The translations under genes and the position numbers were made by a program. Below the pieces are notes generated by a model. That model saw only the letters and a list, made by a program, of their open reading frames with translations. It ran no database searches and had not been told where the DNA came from. From Bacteroidota bacterium (GTDB taxonomy: Bacteria > Bacteroidota > Ignavibacteria > Ignavibacteriales > Melioribacteraceae), in the NCBI GenBank assembly GCA_021812745.1, contig JAKAMS010000052.1:1-11113 (forward strand): 11,113 nt of DNA, read 5' to 3'. Positions 1 through 7,777 of this stretch are shown piece after piece. The first letter of the stretch is position 1. Each line of letters starts with the position of its first letter.

Positions 1-2155
1 CCATTGATTTCAAATCTTTTTTACCCATAGCACGGCGCAGTAAATCCGCTTCGGCAAGACTCATATTTCCGACTTTATTTGCAATCTGAATAACCTGTTC
101 TTGATAAACAATAATTCCGTTTGTCTCCTTCAATATAGGTTCGAGTATTGGATCCAAATAAACAATTTGTTTTTTCCCATGTTTACGAGCAATAAAGTCA
201 TCAATAAACTCCATAGGACCGGGACGGTACAATGCATTCATAGCGGCAAGATCATTAATGCTCGTCGGCTTAAGCTTTTTTAGATACTCACGCATCGGGG
301 CACTTTCAAACTGGAAGACGGCAGTTGTTTGACCTTTGCTAAACATCTCGTAGGTTTTAGGGTCGTCTGTAGGAATGTCATCAATATCAATTTCTAGATT
401 ACGTGTTTGTTTAACTAGTTCAAGTGTATCTCTTATAATAGATAGAGTACGCAATCCAAGAAAATCCATTTTCAACAAGCCGGCTTCTTCAAGATCTTTC
501 ATGTTGAACTGCGTTACAATTGAATTGTCTTCTCCATAAGTTGCAAGAGGAACGAAATCGCTTACTTCACCGGGAGTAATAACAACACCGGCGGCATGTT
601 TAGAAGCATTTCGATTCATGCCTTCTAGAATTCTTGCATATTTTATTAACTCATGAATTTGAGGATCGTCAGATTTATTAACCCAGGCAAGTTCCGGAAC
701 TTCATTTAGTGCTTGATTGAGGTCGTATACACGTCCAAATTTTGAAGGGATCCACTTTGTAATTTTTTCTACAGTAGGAATAGGAATTTTTAAAACACGA
801 GCCACATCTTTTAATACAGCTTTAGATGATAATCTATTAAAAGTAATTATTTGAGCAACGGATTTTTCGCCATATTTTTCTTTAACATATGTTATAACTT
901 CACCGCGTTGATCATCTGCAAAATCCACATCAATATCTGGCATCGTCTTACGCGCCGGATTCAGAAATCTCTCGAAGAGCAAATTATATTTGAGCGGATC
1001 TACGTTTGTAATTCCAAGGACATAAGCAATTATACTTCCGGCAGCACTTCCACGTCCGGGACCAACAGGTATTCCCCGCTGTTTTGCAGCGTTAATAAAA
1101 TCTTGGACTACAAGAAAATATCCGGCATAACCCATCTCCTTGATAACTTGCAACTCAAACTTAAAACGTTCATCAATTTCGGGCGTTATAATTTTAAATT
1201 TTTGTTCAAGCCGTTCCTCTGCAAGTTGAGAAAAATATTCTTCTAAATCTTTTGCCTTAGAGTTTGCCGGGATTGGGAACTGCGGAAATTGATGTCCGCT
1301 AAAATCCAGTTGAAGATTAATTTTTTGTTCTATCTCAATTGTATTTTCAATTGCGCCATGAAAGTTTTTGAAAAGTTTTTTCATTTCATCGGCAGATTTG
1401 AAATAGATCTGGTCGGTTCCGTATCGCAATTCTTTATAATCAACGGTTCCGGTTTTATCGCCAAGGTGAATTAAAATATTGTGAGCAACCGAATGATCTT
1501 TTTCTATATAGTGAATATCATTTGTGGCAACAAGTTTAATTCCCAAATCGCGAGCAAGTTTAGGCATTCCTTCAAGCACCGGTTTTTCAACTTCCATACC
1601 GTGATCTTGAATTTCCAAATAAAAATCATCATCGAACAGTTCTTTCAATCTAATTGCGGTTGACCGCGCTTTGGCATAATCATCATTGATGAGCGGTGTT
1701 GCTATTGGTCCGGCTGGACAAGCAGAGGTACAAATAAGTCCCTCGCTGTATTTAGCCAGCATTTCAAAATCAATTCTTGGGCGGTAATAAAAACCTTCAG
1801 TGTAACCGATAGTAGAAAGTTTTATCAAATTTTTATAACCGATTTCATTTTTTGCGAGAAGCAAAAGATGATTGTACGGTTTGGCTTTTCTTTTGGGATA
1901 ATCAGGATCATCACCTTTACGGTCAAAGCGAGTACCATCAACTACAATATACGCTTCCATTCCTATTATCGGTTTTATTCCTGCCTTCTTCGCTTTTTTA
2001 TAAAACTCACCTACGCCGAACATCACACCGTGATCTGTAAGCGCAACAGCATGCATTCCGTGTTTCTGCGCAGCATGAATTAAATCTTCAACCGTGCATG
2101 CACCATCTTGCAAACTGTAATGAGAGTGATTATGTAAGTGTATAAAATCCGACAT
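1..2155 (-). CDS. dnaE: DNA polymerase III subunit alpha, N-terminal 718 residues (cut by left edge)
   Basis: This is the catalytic subunit of the replicative polymerase. The frame is open without a stop from the ATG at 2153-2155 to the left edge and gives 718 complete codons, roughly 60% of a usual DnaE of about 1,100-1,200 residues. The N-terminus is a PHP domain (about residues 5-220) with HLHNH at 6-10, TDHG at 40-43, GMEAY at 65-69, SAC at 144-146 and NDIH at 212-215. The polymerase core has GPGRGS at 365-370, the palm aspartates in PDIDVDF at 406-412, the third palm aspartate D564 in MDFLGLRT, and the finger motifs NALYRPGPME (from 640) and RRAMGKK (707-713). The C-terminal tau- and clamp-binding parts lie outside the window. 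An AGGA lies 6 bases before the start, so this ATG is well supported. It is 100 bases downstream of dut, with a palindromic repeat in the gap. I read it as DnaE rather than PolC because the PHP domain is N-terminal and no exonuclease domain is inserted. Confidence 0.97.
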   Translation of the reverse strand, partial: MSDFIHLHNHSHYSLQDGACTVEDLIHAAQKHGMHAVALTDHGVMFGVGEFYKKAKKAGIKPIIGMEAYIVVDGTRFDRKGDDPDYPKRKAKPYNHLLLLAKNEIGYKNLIKLSTIGYTEGFYYRPRIDFEMLAKYSEGLICTSACPAGPIATPLINDDYAKARSTAIRLKELFDDDFYLEIQDHGMEVEKPVLEGMPKLARDLGIKLVATNDIHYIEKDHSVAHNILIHLGDKTGTVDYKELRYGTDQIYFKSADEMKKLFKNFHGAIENTIEIEQKINLQLDFSGHQFPQFPIPANSKAKDLEEYFSQLAEERLEQKFKIITPEIDERFKFELQVIKEMGYAGYFLVVQDFINAAKQRGIPVGPGRGSAAGSIIAYVLGITNVDPLKYNLLFERFLNPARKTMPDIDVDFADDQRGEVITYVKEKYGEKSVAQIITFNRLSSKAVLKDVARVLKIPIPTVEKITKWIPSKFGRVYDLNQALNEVPELAWVNKSDDPQIHELIKYARILEGMNRNASKHAAGVVITPGEVSDFVPLATYGEDNSIVTQFNMKDLEEAGLLKMDFLGLRTLSIIRDTLELVKQTRNLEIDIDDIPTDDPKTYEMFSKGQTTAVFQFESAPMREYLKKLKPTSINDLAAMNALYRPGPMEFIDDFIARKHGKKQIVYLDPILEPILKETNGIIVYQEQVIQIANKVGNMSLAEADLLRRAMGKKDLKSM

Positions 2156-2165
2156 TTAAATTCCT

Positions 2166-2242
2166 AATTGAGAATTGCAAATGGAGAATTGAGAATTACT
2201 TTTTTAATTCTCAATTCGCAACTTGCCTGCCGGCAGGCAGGT
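2166..2242. repeat. Compound palindromic intergenic repeat between dut and dnaE
   Basis: Almost the whole gap between dut and dnaE is structured. AATTGAGAATT occurs at 2166-2176 and again at 2187-2197. The second copy is part of a perfect 13-base inverted repeat, 2186-2198 against 2205-2217, with a 6-base loop. It is followed by a perfect 16-base GC-rich palindrome, TGCCTGCCGGCAGGCA, at 2224-2239. The GC-rich palindrome contrasts sharply with the AT-rich surroundings. From memory, similar AATTGAGAATT and CCTGCCGGCAGG blocks are dispersed between genes in Bacteroidota/Chlorobiota-type genomes, but I cannot check copy number here. Possible roles are a small non-autonomous element, a REP-like structure, or a transcript 3' end stabiliser after dut. 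Confidence 0.7.
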
Positions 2243-2265
2243 TCTAAATTCTTAATTACTTTTTT
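2194..2265. repeat. 12-base direct repeats flanking the GC palindrome
   Basis: AATTACTTTTTT occurs at 2194-2205 and again, identically, at 2254-2265. The second copy contains the dut stop codon (TAA on the minus strand at 2256-2258) and its last lysine codons. The 48 bases between the copies hold the right arm of the 13-base inverted repeat and the 16-base palindrome. This could be a target-site duplication made when a short element inserted just past dut. It could also be repeat-internal structure or chance in AT-rich DNA. Confidence 0.45.
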
Positions 2266-2711
2266 CCCGTGTGTCCAAAACCGCCTTCGCCTCGTGTGCT
2301 GCCGTTCAGTTCATCTGTCAAAATTAAATTTGCGCGGTAAACTTTTGATAAAATCATTTGAGCAATTCTATCGCCGCGTTTAATTATAAAATCATCTTCG
2401 CCAAAGTTGAATAATATTACTTTTATTTCGCCCCGGTAATCCGAATCAATTGTGCCCGGAGAATTCAAAACACCGATTCCATTTTTAACAGCCAAGCCGC
2501 TTCTTGGTCTAATTTGAATTTCATAGCCGGCTGGAATTTCTACACGCAGATTTGTAGGCACTAAACCAACTTTACCTTTTTCAATTTTTATTTCGGATTC
2601 AACGGCTGCGCGCAGATCTAATCCGCTGCTGCCATCGGTTGCGTATTCAGGTAACGGTATATCGGAGAATAAATTTGTAACATGTTGAATTTTAATTTGG
2701 ATCGGTTCCAT
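2256..2711 (-). CDS. dut: Deoxyuridine 5'-triphosphate nucleotidohydrolase (dUTPase)
   Basis: A trimeric dUTPase hydrolyses dUTP to dUMP and pyrophosphate, which keeps uracil out of DNA and supplies dUMP for thymidylate synthesis. It acts in the cytoplasm. The 151 residues match the usual length, and all five family motifs are in order: SGLDLRAA (29-36), RPRSG (68-72), GTIDSDYRGE (86-95, carrying the catalytic aspartate at about D89), RGDRIAQ (112-118) and the flexible C-terminal RGEGGFGHTG (140-149) that closes over the substrate. The ATG at 2709-2711 is the only sensible start and has no clear Shine-Dalgarno. The gene sits 86 bases after the flippase and 100 bases before dnaE. Pairing with dnaE makes sense for nucleotide quality control at replication, although co-transcription is not proven. 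The stop codon lies inside one copy of a 12-base direct repeat. Confidence 0.97.
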   Translation of the reverse strand: MEPIQIKIQHVTNLFSDIPLPEYATDGSSGLDLRAAVESEIKIEKGKVGLVPTNLRVEIPAGYEIQIRPRSGLAVKNGIGVLNSPGTIDSDYRGEIKVILFNFGEDDFIIKRGDRIAQMILSKVYRANLILTDELNGSTRGEGGFGHTGKK

Positions 2712-2760
2712 ATCATTCTTGAATTTTGTGATGGGAAATTAATATAAAAGAAAAATTTAT

Positions 2761-2790
2761 TCTGCTTGCTTTTAAAATAGTTTAAGCAGA
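2761..2790 (-). terminator. Weak candidate hairpin terminator after the flippase gene
   Basis: TCTGCTT at 2761-2767 and AAGCAGA at 2784-2790 form a perfect 7-bp stem with a 16-base AT-rich loop, 7 bases beyond the flippase stop. On the minus strand it is followed by ATAAATTTTTC, a broken T-run. It is the only hairpin in the 86-base gap before dut. The loop is long and the U-tract imperfect, so termination is only possible, not shown. Confidence 0.3.
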
Positions 2791-2797
2791 TTAAAAA

Positions 2798-4261
2798 CTA
2801 CTTGACACGCAAAAGCATTTTTGCTAAACGGATAATTTCATTTTTTTCAACTACATGCATTACCAAGAGTGAAACAATAAATCCAACCAACAGAACTATT
2901 TTGTAAATGAAATTAAGTCCGATCTGATAATACAAGTAATAGTAGAGTAAACAGGTGATGGAAATCAAAGCGAGTATTTTGAAAATTTTTTCGAATTCAT
3001 ATTTAATCGGATAAAATTTTTGAGAGAAGAAATAGAGACATGCAGCCATAACAATATAACTTGCAAGAGTTGCAAGAGCAGCGCCTATTATTCCGAGCAA
3101 TGGAATTAACAAAATATTAACCACAACATTTACCACAGCTCCCGCGCCGGTTACGTATGGGAAATATTTCGTCTTCTCCTCAATGTAAATCCCAGCTTGA
3201 AAATTATAGTAAATTCCATTGAAGAGATAAGCAAGAAGTATAATTGGAACGATTGTTATTCCGCTTAAATATTCTTTCCCGATAATTGATTTACCGGGGA
3301 GAAATTGGAAACGCGCAAAGTCTTCCACAAAAAGTGTGAGTAGAATCCAGATTAAACTAGAGACAATCATGAATAAAGTGAGAACTTTTGCAAATAATTC
3401 TTTTGCATTTTTTTCTTTAGCATTATTTAAGAAAAAAGGCTGCCACGCAAATTGAAACATAGAAGCAAAAAGCATCATGAAAATACCAAGCTTATAGTTG
3501 GCTTGATAAATTCCAAGTGTTGATTCATTCGTCATTGCTAGAACTACCGGACGGTCAACAACTTGCACAATCATCGCAGCCATACTTGCCGGCAAGTACG
3601 GCAAACCGAACTTTAAATACTTTGCAAGTAATTCTTTATCAATTTTTAGGAGCAGCATTTTGAAAATATCCGGCGTCAAAACAAAAAAAGAAAATGCCGA
3701 AGCAACAAGATTAGCAATAAAGATCGCTTCAATTCCCATTTTATATTTAAGAACAAGAATAAAGTTGAGCGATATATTTAAAAGAATATTTGTGAGTTTG
3801 ATGGCAGTAAATTTACCCGCTTTTCGTTCCAAACGCAGATTTGAAAACGGCACAATAGCAAGCGTATCAAAAATCAAAATTAGAATAAGATAGTAGTAAA
3901 GTTTTGTCAACTCTGCCGGAATTTCCATTACATGACTAAGCGGGGTTTTCAATAAGTAAAGAATAACCGACAGTGCAATTGAAGTGATAAAAACAAAAAG
4001 GTATGCCGTTGAAAATATTTTTTTCTTATCGCTTTTATCATTCAAGGACGCGTATTTCATAAACGCGGCATCCATTCCATAAATAAAAACAATATTTAGA
4101 AAGGCGAGATAAGCATATATGTTCGAGTAGATTCCAAAATCGTGTGTGTTGATTACATTTGTATAAAAAGGGACGAGAAAAAATCCAAGAAATCTTCCAA
4201 TGATAGTACTTATGCCGTATATGGCGGTGTCTTTGGTTAGCTCTTTTATTTTTTCTATCAT
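2798..4261 (-). CDS. Polysaccharide flippase, MOP superfamily (Wzx-like)
   Basis: This is an inner-membrane protein of 487 residues that probably flips polyprenyl-diphosphate-linked glycan units to the periplasmic face. The length and roughly 12-14 hydrophobic segments spread over the whole chain fit the MOP/PST family. The first amphipathic stretch reads DTAIYGISTIIGRFLGFFLV (11-30), the typical start of this family. Conserved-looking polar positions include D64 in YGMDAAF and the D236-R237 pair in VVDRPVV. Hydrophobic segments are clear at about 15-35, 45-65, 83-103, 120-140, 155-172, 177-197, 295-312, 333-351, 368-390, 392-411, 428-446 and 450-470. It lies 51 bases after the thioesterase and has no clear ribosome-binding site. 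The sugar transferase, DPM synthase and GT2 fusion upstream suggest that it serves the same glycan. Lipid II flippases (MurJ) and teichoic-acid transporters share the fold, but the N-terminal signature and context favour a Wzx-like role. Confidence 0.88.
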   Translation of the reverse strand: MIEKIKELTKDTAIYGISTIIGRFLGFFLVPFYTNVINTHDFGIYSNIYAYLAFLNIVFIYGMDAAFMKYASLNDKSDKKKIFSTAYLFVFITSIALSVILYLLKTPLSHVMEIPAELTKLYYYLILILIFDTLAIVPFSNLRLERKAGKFTAIKLTNILLNISLNFILVLKYKMGIEAIFIANLVASAFSFFVLTPDIFKMLLLKIDKELLAKYLKFGLPYLPASMAAMIVQVVDRPVVLAMTNESTLGIYQANYKLGIFMMLFASMFQFAWQPFFLNNAKEKNAKELFAKVLTLFMIVSSLIWILLTLFVEDFARFQFLPGKSIIGKEYLSGITIVPIILLAYLFNGIYYNFQAGIYIEEKTKYFPYVTGAGAVVNVVVNILLIPLLGIIGAALATLASYIVMAACLYFFSQKFYPIKYEFEKIFKILALISITCLLYYYLYYQIGLNFIYKIVLLVGFIVSLLVMHVVEKNEIIRLAKMLLRVK

Positions 4262-4312
4262 TTTAACACAAGATCAAACCGAAGTAAAAATTCTCCGGCA
4301 AACTTTCAAAAA

Positions 4313-4726
4313 TTATTTGCTAAAATATTTCGTTAGCGCTTCAACATATATTTTAGGTGGACGCACCGCCTTCTTTGTATCTGTCCGAATAAATACGTGC
4401 GTGGTAAATCCTTCTGCAATTAATTCATCCGTGCTTTTCCGCTTAACGGAATATTCGATATGAACCTTTGGTGAATGTAACTCTTTAACCGTTGCATGAA
4501 TCTGCAAAACGTCGTCATATACAGCGGGAATAAAATATTTCAAACCGGCTTCAATCAGCGGCAATTGGTATCCGTTCTTTTCAACCTCTGAATAAGCCAA
4601 ACCGGCGGCTCGCAATAATTCTGTTCTGCCAACTTCAAAGTATTCTAAATACTTTCCGTTGTAAACGAATTGCATTTTGTCTGTATCGGCGTAACGGACA
4701 CGAATTTCTGTAGTGTGAGTGAGCAT
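4313..4726 (-). CDS. Acyl-CoA thioesterase, YbgC/4HBT hot-dog family
   Basis: This is a hot-dog-fold enzyme expected to hydrolyse acyl-CoA or acyl-ACP thioesters in the cytoplasm. Its 137 residues match the single-domain YbgC/FadM type. The signature is RYADTDKMQFVYNGKY (11-26), where D16 is the position of the catalytic aspartate, followed by EYFEVGRTELLR (28-39), which begins the long central helix. In many YbgC proteins the residue after VVY is His; here it is Asn23. The strand IEYSVKR (90-96) and THVFIR (109-114) complete the sheet. It lies 102 bases after accA and 51 before the flippase. YbgC usually sits with tol-pal genes, but none are here. Being next to accA suggests a lipid-related role. 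The substrate cannot be read from the sequence. No Shine-Dalgarno is visible, but the ATG at 4724-4726 gives the normal family N-terminus. Confidence 0.9.
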   Translation of the reverse strand: MLTHTTEIRVRYADTDKMQFVYNGKYLEYFEVGRTELLRAAGLAYSEVEKNGYQLPLIEAGLKYFIPAVYDDVLQIHATVKELHSPKVHIEYSVKRKSTDELIAEGFTTHVFIRTDTKKAVRPPKIYVEALTKYFSK

Positions 4727-4828
4727 AAAGTAGTCTGAAGTTTATCTGTTAGAGATAGTATGAAAAACACTGTTCACAAAAATCAGAAAAAAAATTAGCT
4801 AATATTTGCATTTTGTAACCGGCATCGC

Positions 4829-5779
4829 TCACTCAATGAATTCACCCATCTTTGCAAATTTTTCTAAACGATTTTGCACCAATTTTTCCGGTTTAATTTT
4901 TAATAGCGTTTCAAGTTCTTCTTTGAGTGTTGCCTTGAGTGTGTTTGCCATTTGTGAATGATCTTTGTGCGCTCCGCCCAGAGGCTCCGGAACAATCCGG
5001 TCAATTATACCTTGAGCCAGCAAATCTTCTGCAGTAAGTTTCAGTGCCTCTGCTGCAGTTTCTTTATACTCCCAGCTTCTCCACAAAATACTTGAACAAG
5101 ATTCCGGACTGATTACCGAATACCAAGTATTCTGCAGCATTAAAATTCTGTCACCAACACCAATTCCCAAAGCACCTCCGCTTGCGCCTTCTCCAATTAT
5201 AGTAACAATTATCGGCACGCGTAAACGGCTCATCTCAAAGAGATTTTTAGCAATTGCTTCGGCTTGTCCGCGCTCTTCAGCTTCAAGACCTGGATAAGCG
5301 CCGGGAGTGTCAATTAATGTGATTATAGGAATTTTAAATTTTTCAGCGAGCTTCATTAAACGCAATGCTTTGCGGTAACCTTCGGGATTCGACATTCCAA
5401 AGTTTCTATAAACGTTCGATTTTGTGTCGCGTCCTTTCTGATGACCGATTATCATTACTTTTTGATCGTCTATTTTTGCGAAGCCGCCGACAATTGCTTT
5501 ATCGTCTTTGTAAAACCTATCTCCATGAAGTTCAAGAAAATTTTCGGTGATCATGTAGATATAATCGAGAGTATAAGGTCGTTCAGGATGACGCGCAAGT
5601 TGAACGCGCTGCCAACGTGTCAGATTTTCATAAATTTCTTTTTTCAAATCGAGCACCTTTTCTTCGAGAGTTTTTACCTCTTTTGAGATGTCAAGACGTC
5701 CTTCATACTTTCGCATCTCTTCAATTTTATTTTCCAGCTCTATGATTGGTTTTTCAAAATCCAGTATATTTTTTGCCAT
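4829..5779 (-). CDS. accA: Acetyl-CoA carboxylase carboxyltransferase subunit alpha
   Basis: AccA, with AccD, moves the carboxyl group from carboxybiotin on AccB to acetyl-CoA and makes malonyl-CoA, the committed step of fatty acid synthesis. The 316 residues match the usual length. The N-terminus (about 8-55) is a charged, coiled-coil-like helix that begins with LDFEKPI, as in typical AccA. Then come [20 protein letters not shown] (54-73), GDRFYKDD (86-93), [10 protein letters not shown] (155-164) with [10 protein letters not shown] following, and the oxyanion-hole loop [10 protein letters not shown] (196-205). There is no zinc finger, so it is not AccD and not an AccD-AccA fusion; accD is not in the window. 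The start lies 5 bases past the stop of the GT2 fusion. An AGGA at 5790-5793, inside the last codons of that gene, sits 10 bases before the ATG, so translational coupling is likely. Confidence 0.97.
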   Translation of the reverse strand: MAKNILDFEKPIIELENKIEEMRKYEGRLDISKEVKTLEEKVLDLKKEIYENLTRWQRVQLARHPERPYTLDYIYMITENFLELHGDRFYKDDKAIVGGFAKIDDQKVMIIGHQKGRDTKSNVYRNFGMSNPEGYRKALRLMKLAEKFKIPIITLIDTPGAYPGLEAEERGQAEAIAKNLFEMSRLRVPIIVTIIGEGASGGALGIGVGDRILMLQNTWYSVISPESCSSILWRSWEYKETAAEALKLTAEDLLAQGIIDRIVPEPLGGAHKDHSQMANTLKATLKEELETLLKIKPEKLVQNRLEKFAKMGEFIE

Positions 5780-5784
5780 TTTAA

Positions 5785-7770
5785 TTACATCCTAAAAAAC
5801 ATTTTTGAAATCGTTTTCCCCAAAATTTCGAGATCGAGCCAAATATTTTGATTTTTGGCATAAAAGATATCAAGTTTTTTCATTTCTTCTTTATCGGATA
5901 GAGATAAATTTTCTATGAACCAAAAACCGGTCAATCCTTTTTTACCTACATACAATTCGCCATGGTAAGACGATTCTTGCGGTCCGACAAAACTTTTTTT
6001 AGCTGCAAAAACACTCGGGGTTTCAAGAATGAATTGAGAAAATTTATTTTTTTCCGAGGCGAACTTCGTAAATAAATATATGAAAGGATAGACCAAAAAC
6101 AAAATTAAGATACTTAAGAGCAGATCAAATGACCGTTTGGAAGCGCGGTGGAGATAAGAAGAAATATTGTATTGTACTTTTAGTAGAGGAATATCATCGA
6201 GCATAGTTATAGCGGATTTGCCTACAAGATAATCCGACTCCTTTCCGGCAACCAGGAACTCAACATTCTCGCCATGGCATTCGGCTACAACTGCAAACAT
6301 TTGATTGAATGAAAGATCGTCAGAAGAAAAAATTACCTTATCAATTTTTTCATCCACTATTATTTTTTTAATGTTATCAACCGCGCCAAGAATTTTGAAA
6401 TTGCCTATACTCCCGCCGATATTTTTCCTCGTCAATCCTATCAATCCAACAACTTGGTACAGTCTAGTAAAAGTTGATTTTAACTTTGCAGCAAGTTCTT
6501 CAGCTTTCTTTTCACTTGCAACAATCAGTGTTCGGGATTTTCTTGTATCGGTTTCCAAGCCCAATTTGAAAATCACCTTTGAAGCAATCCTCCATAACGA
6601 AAAAGCCGCTAGCGCAAGTCCGTAAGTTATTAGTACAACTGCACGGCTAAACGCAAACTGCTTAAAAAAGTAAGTAAGAGAGGAAAGAAAGACCAGCCCA
6701 TATAAAAGCGAAAAGAATGTCCGGAGAATTGAAAATGAATTTTTCTTGTAAGCACCCCCGATTGCAGAAATAAATACCTGAATCAGCGCAGGTACAAAAT
6801 AAATCCATGGCAAAGCAAAAGCCGGAAATCCGGTCCAGTGCTTATTTGCATAAATTTTTTCCGCAAGAAAAACCGAACCGGAAAAGAATAAGAAATCAAT
6901 AATGATGGAGATAATAGAAAGCTTAAACACATTTGCAAACGCAATCAATTTGCGGAAGAGAATTGCTAATTGTAAAATTGATTCGACGAGAAAAGAAGAA
7001 GAAAAATGTTTGCGCACAAAGAGATGCATTGCGTTATAAAAAACTTTTGTTTCGTCAATGCTGCTGCGCTTTGTGCTTTCTCCTTTGTAATGAATTATCT
7101 CTGTTGTATGAACATAATAAACTTTGTAGTTTGATTTTTGCACTCTGTAACAGAGGTCCAAATCTTCTCCGTACATAAAGAACTGTTCATCAAATCCGCC
7201 GACTTTTTCAAAAACATCTTTTCGGATCATCAAAAATGCGCCGCTGACCGCATCAACTTCGTATGTTTGATTTTCGTTTAGATAAGTAAGATTATAACGC
7301 GCAAAGGCGCGGCTTTTAGGAAAAAGTCTGCTCAATCCAATTATTTTGGTAAAGGAAGTCCATGGACCGGGAAAACTTCTTCGGCATGCAAGCTGAAGTG
7401 TGCCGTCTGGATTCAAAACTTTACAGCCAGCAATTCCAACTTGAGGCGTTTTCTCAAAAAATTCAATCATTTTAGAAAAAGTATCTTCGCGAACAATTGT
7501 ATCTGGATTGATCAATAAAAAATATTTCCCGGACGCTATTTTCATAGCTTGATTGTTTGCCGAACCAAAGCCGACATTATACTTGTTAGCAATCAATTTT
7601 ACGTTTGGAAATTTTTCGCGAAGTATTTCAACGCTGCCGTCATCGGAAGCGTTATCAACTACAATAATTTCTGTAGAAATATTTTTTGCGGATATACGTA
7701 TTGAATCGAGAAGATTAAGCAGAAATTCTTTTACGTTATAGTTAACAATTATAATAGAAAGATCAATCAT
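5785..7770 (-). CDS. GT2 glycosyltransferase fused to a degenerate sugar-1-phosphate-transferase-like membrane module
   Basis: The first half (about 1-255) is a WbbL-like GT2 enzyme with LSIIIVNYN (4-12), VDNASDDGS (38-46), the nucleotide-sugar/metal motif NPDT (88-91) and GEDLDL (201-206). It probably adds a sugar, perhaps rhamnose, to a lipid-linked acceptor. The second half copies the plan of polyprenyl-phosphate sugar-1-phosphate transferases: about four membrane segments (280-400), a Rossmann-like domain (410-530), another membrane helix (about 548-568) and remnants of the PF02397 domain, namely SFVGPQE (593-599), GLTGFW (612-617) and WLDLEIL (644-650). The catalytic stretch between helix and SFVGP (ER.G, KFR.M and the Asp-Glu of LDE.PQ) is missing, so phosphotransferase activity is unlikely. 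I chose the ATG at 7768-7770 (661 residues). The upstream ATG at 7845 would overlap the preceding gene by 68 bases and adds nothing family-like. It lies 7 bases after the DPM synthase and 5 before accA. Confidence 0.88.
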   Translation of the reverse strand: MIDLSIIIVNYNVKEFLLNLLDSIRISAKNISTEIIVVDNASDDGSVEILREKFPNVKLIANKYNVGFGSANNQAMKIASGKYFLLINPDTIVREDTFSKMIEFFEKTPQVGIAGCKVLNPDGTLQLACRRSFPGPWTSFTKIIGLSRLFPKSRAFARYNLTYLNENQTYEVDAVSGAFLMIRKDVFEKVGGFDEQFFMYGEDLDLCYRVQKSNYKVYYVHTTEIIHYKGESTKRSSIDETKVFYNAMHLFVRKHFSSSFLVESILQLAILFRKLIAFANVFKLSIISIIIDFLFFSGSVFLAEKIYANKHWTGFPAFALPWIYFVPALIQVFISAIGGAYKKNSFSILRTFFSLLYGLVFLSSLTYFFKQFAFSRAVVLITYGLALAAFSLWRIASKVIFKLGLETDTRKSRTLIVASEKKAEELAAKLKSTFTRLYQVVGLIGLTRKNIGGSIGNFKILGAVDNIKKIIVDEKIDKVIFSSDDLSFNQMFAVVAECHGENVEFLVAGKESDYLVGKSAITMLDDIPLLKVQYNISSYLHRASKRSFDLLLSILILFLVYPFIYLFTKFASEKNKFSQFILETPSVFAAKKSFVGPQESSYHGELYVGKKGLTGFWFIENLSLSDKEEMKKLDIFYAKNQNIWLDLEILGKTISKMFFRM

Positions 7771-7777
7771 CGCGTCT

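Noticed and set aside
851..1246. Plus-strand open frame of 131 codons
   Set aside because: It is antisense to the polymerase palm region of dnaE, which has unmistakable motifs in the opposite frame. The predicted peptide has no recognisable features.
2168..2383. Plus-strand open frame of 71 codons covering the repeat
   Set aside because: Its first part is a translation of the palindromic repeat, and the rest is antisense to dut. Such peptides are annotation artefacts of the repeat.
3583..3598. Perfect 16-base palindrome TACTTGCCGGCAAGTA
   Set aside because: It lies inside the flippase coding region, where it simply encodes part of LPYLPASM, and has no flanking structure. It resembles the centre of the intergenic palindrome only in the short GCCGGC core, so chance is the simplest reading.
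4787..4803. ATTAGCTAAT followed by eight T on the minus strand, as a terminator after accA
   Set aside because: The palindrome leaves almost no loop and has an AT-only outer stem, so a stable RNA hairpin is doubtful despite the T-run. The rest of the 102-base gap shows no convincing promoter; a TTTG followed by TATCTCTA is too poor a match.
6305..6625. Plus-strand open frame of 106 codons
   Set aside because: It is antisense to the Rossmann-like part of the GT2 fusion and looks like a compositional shadow with no recognisable motif.
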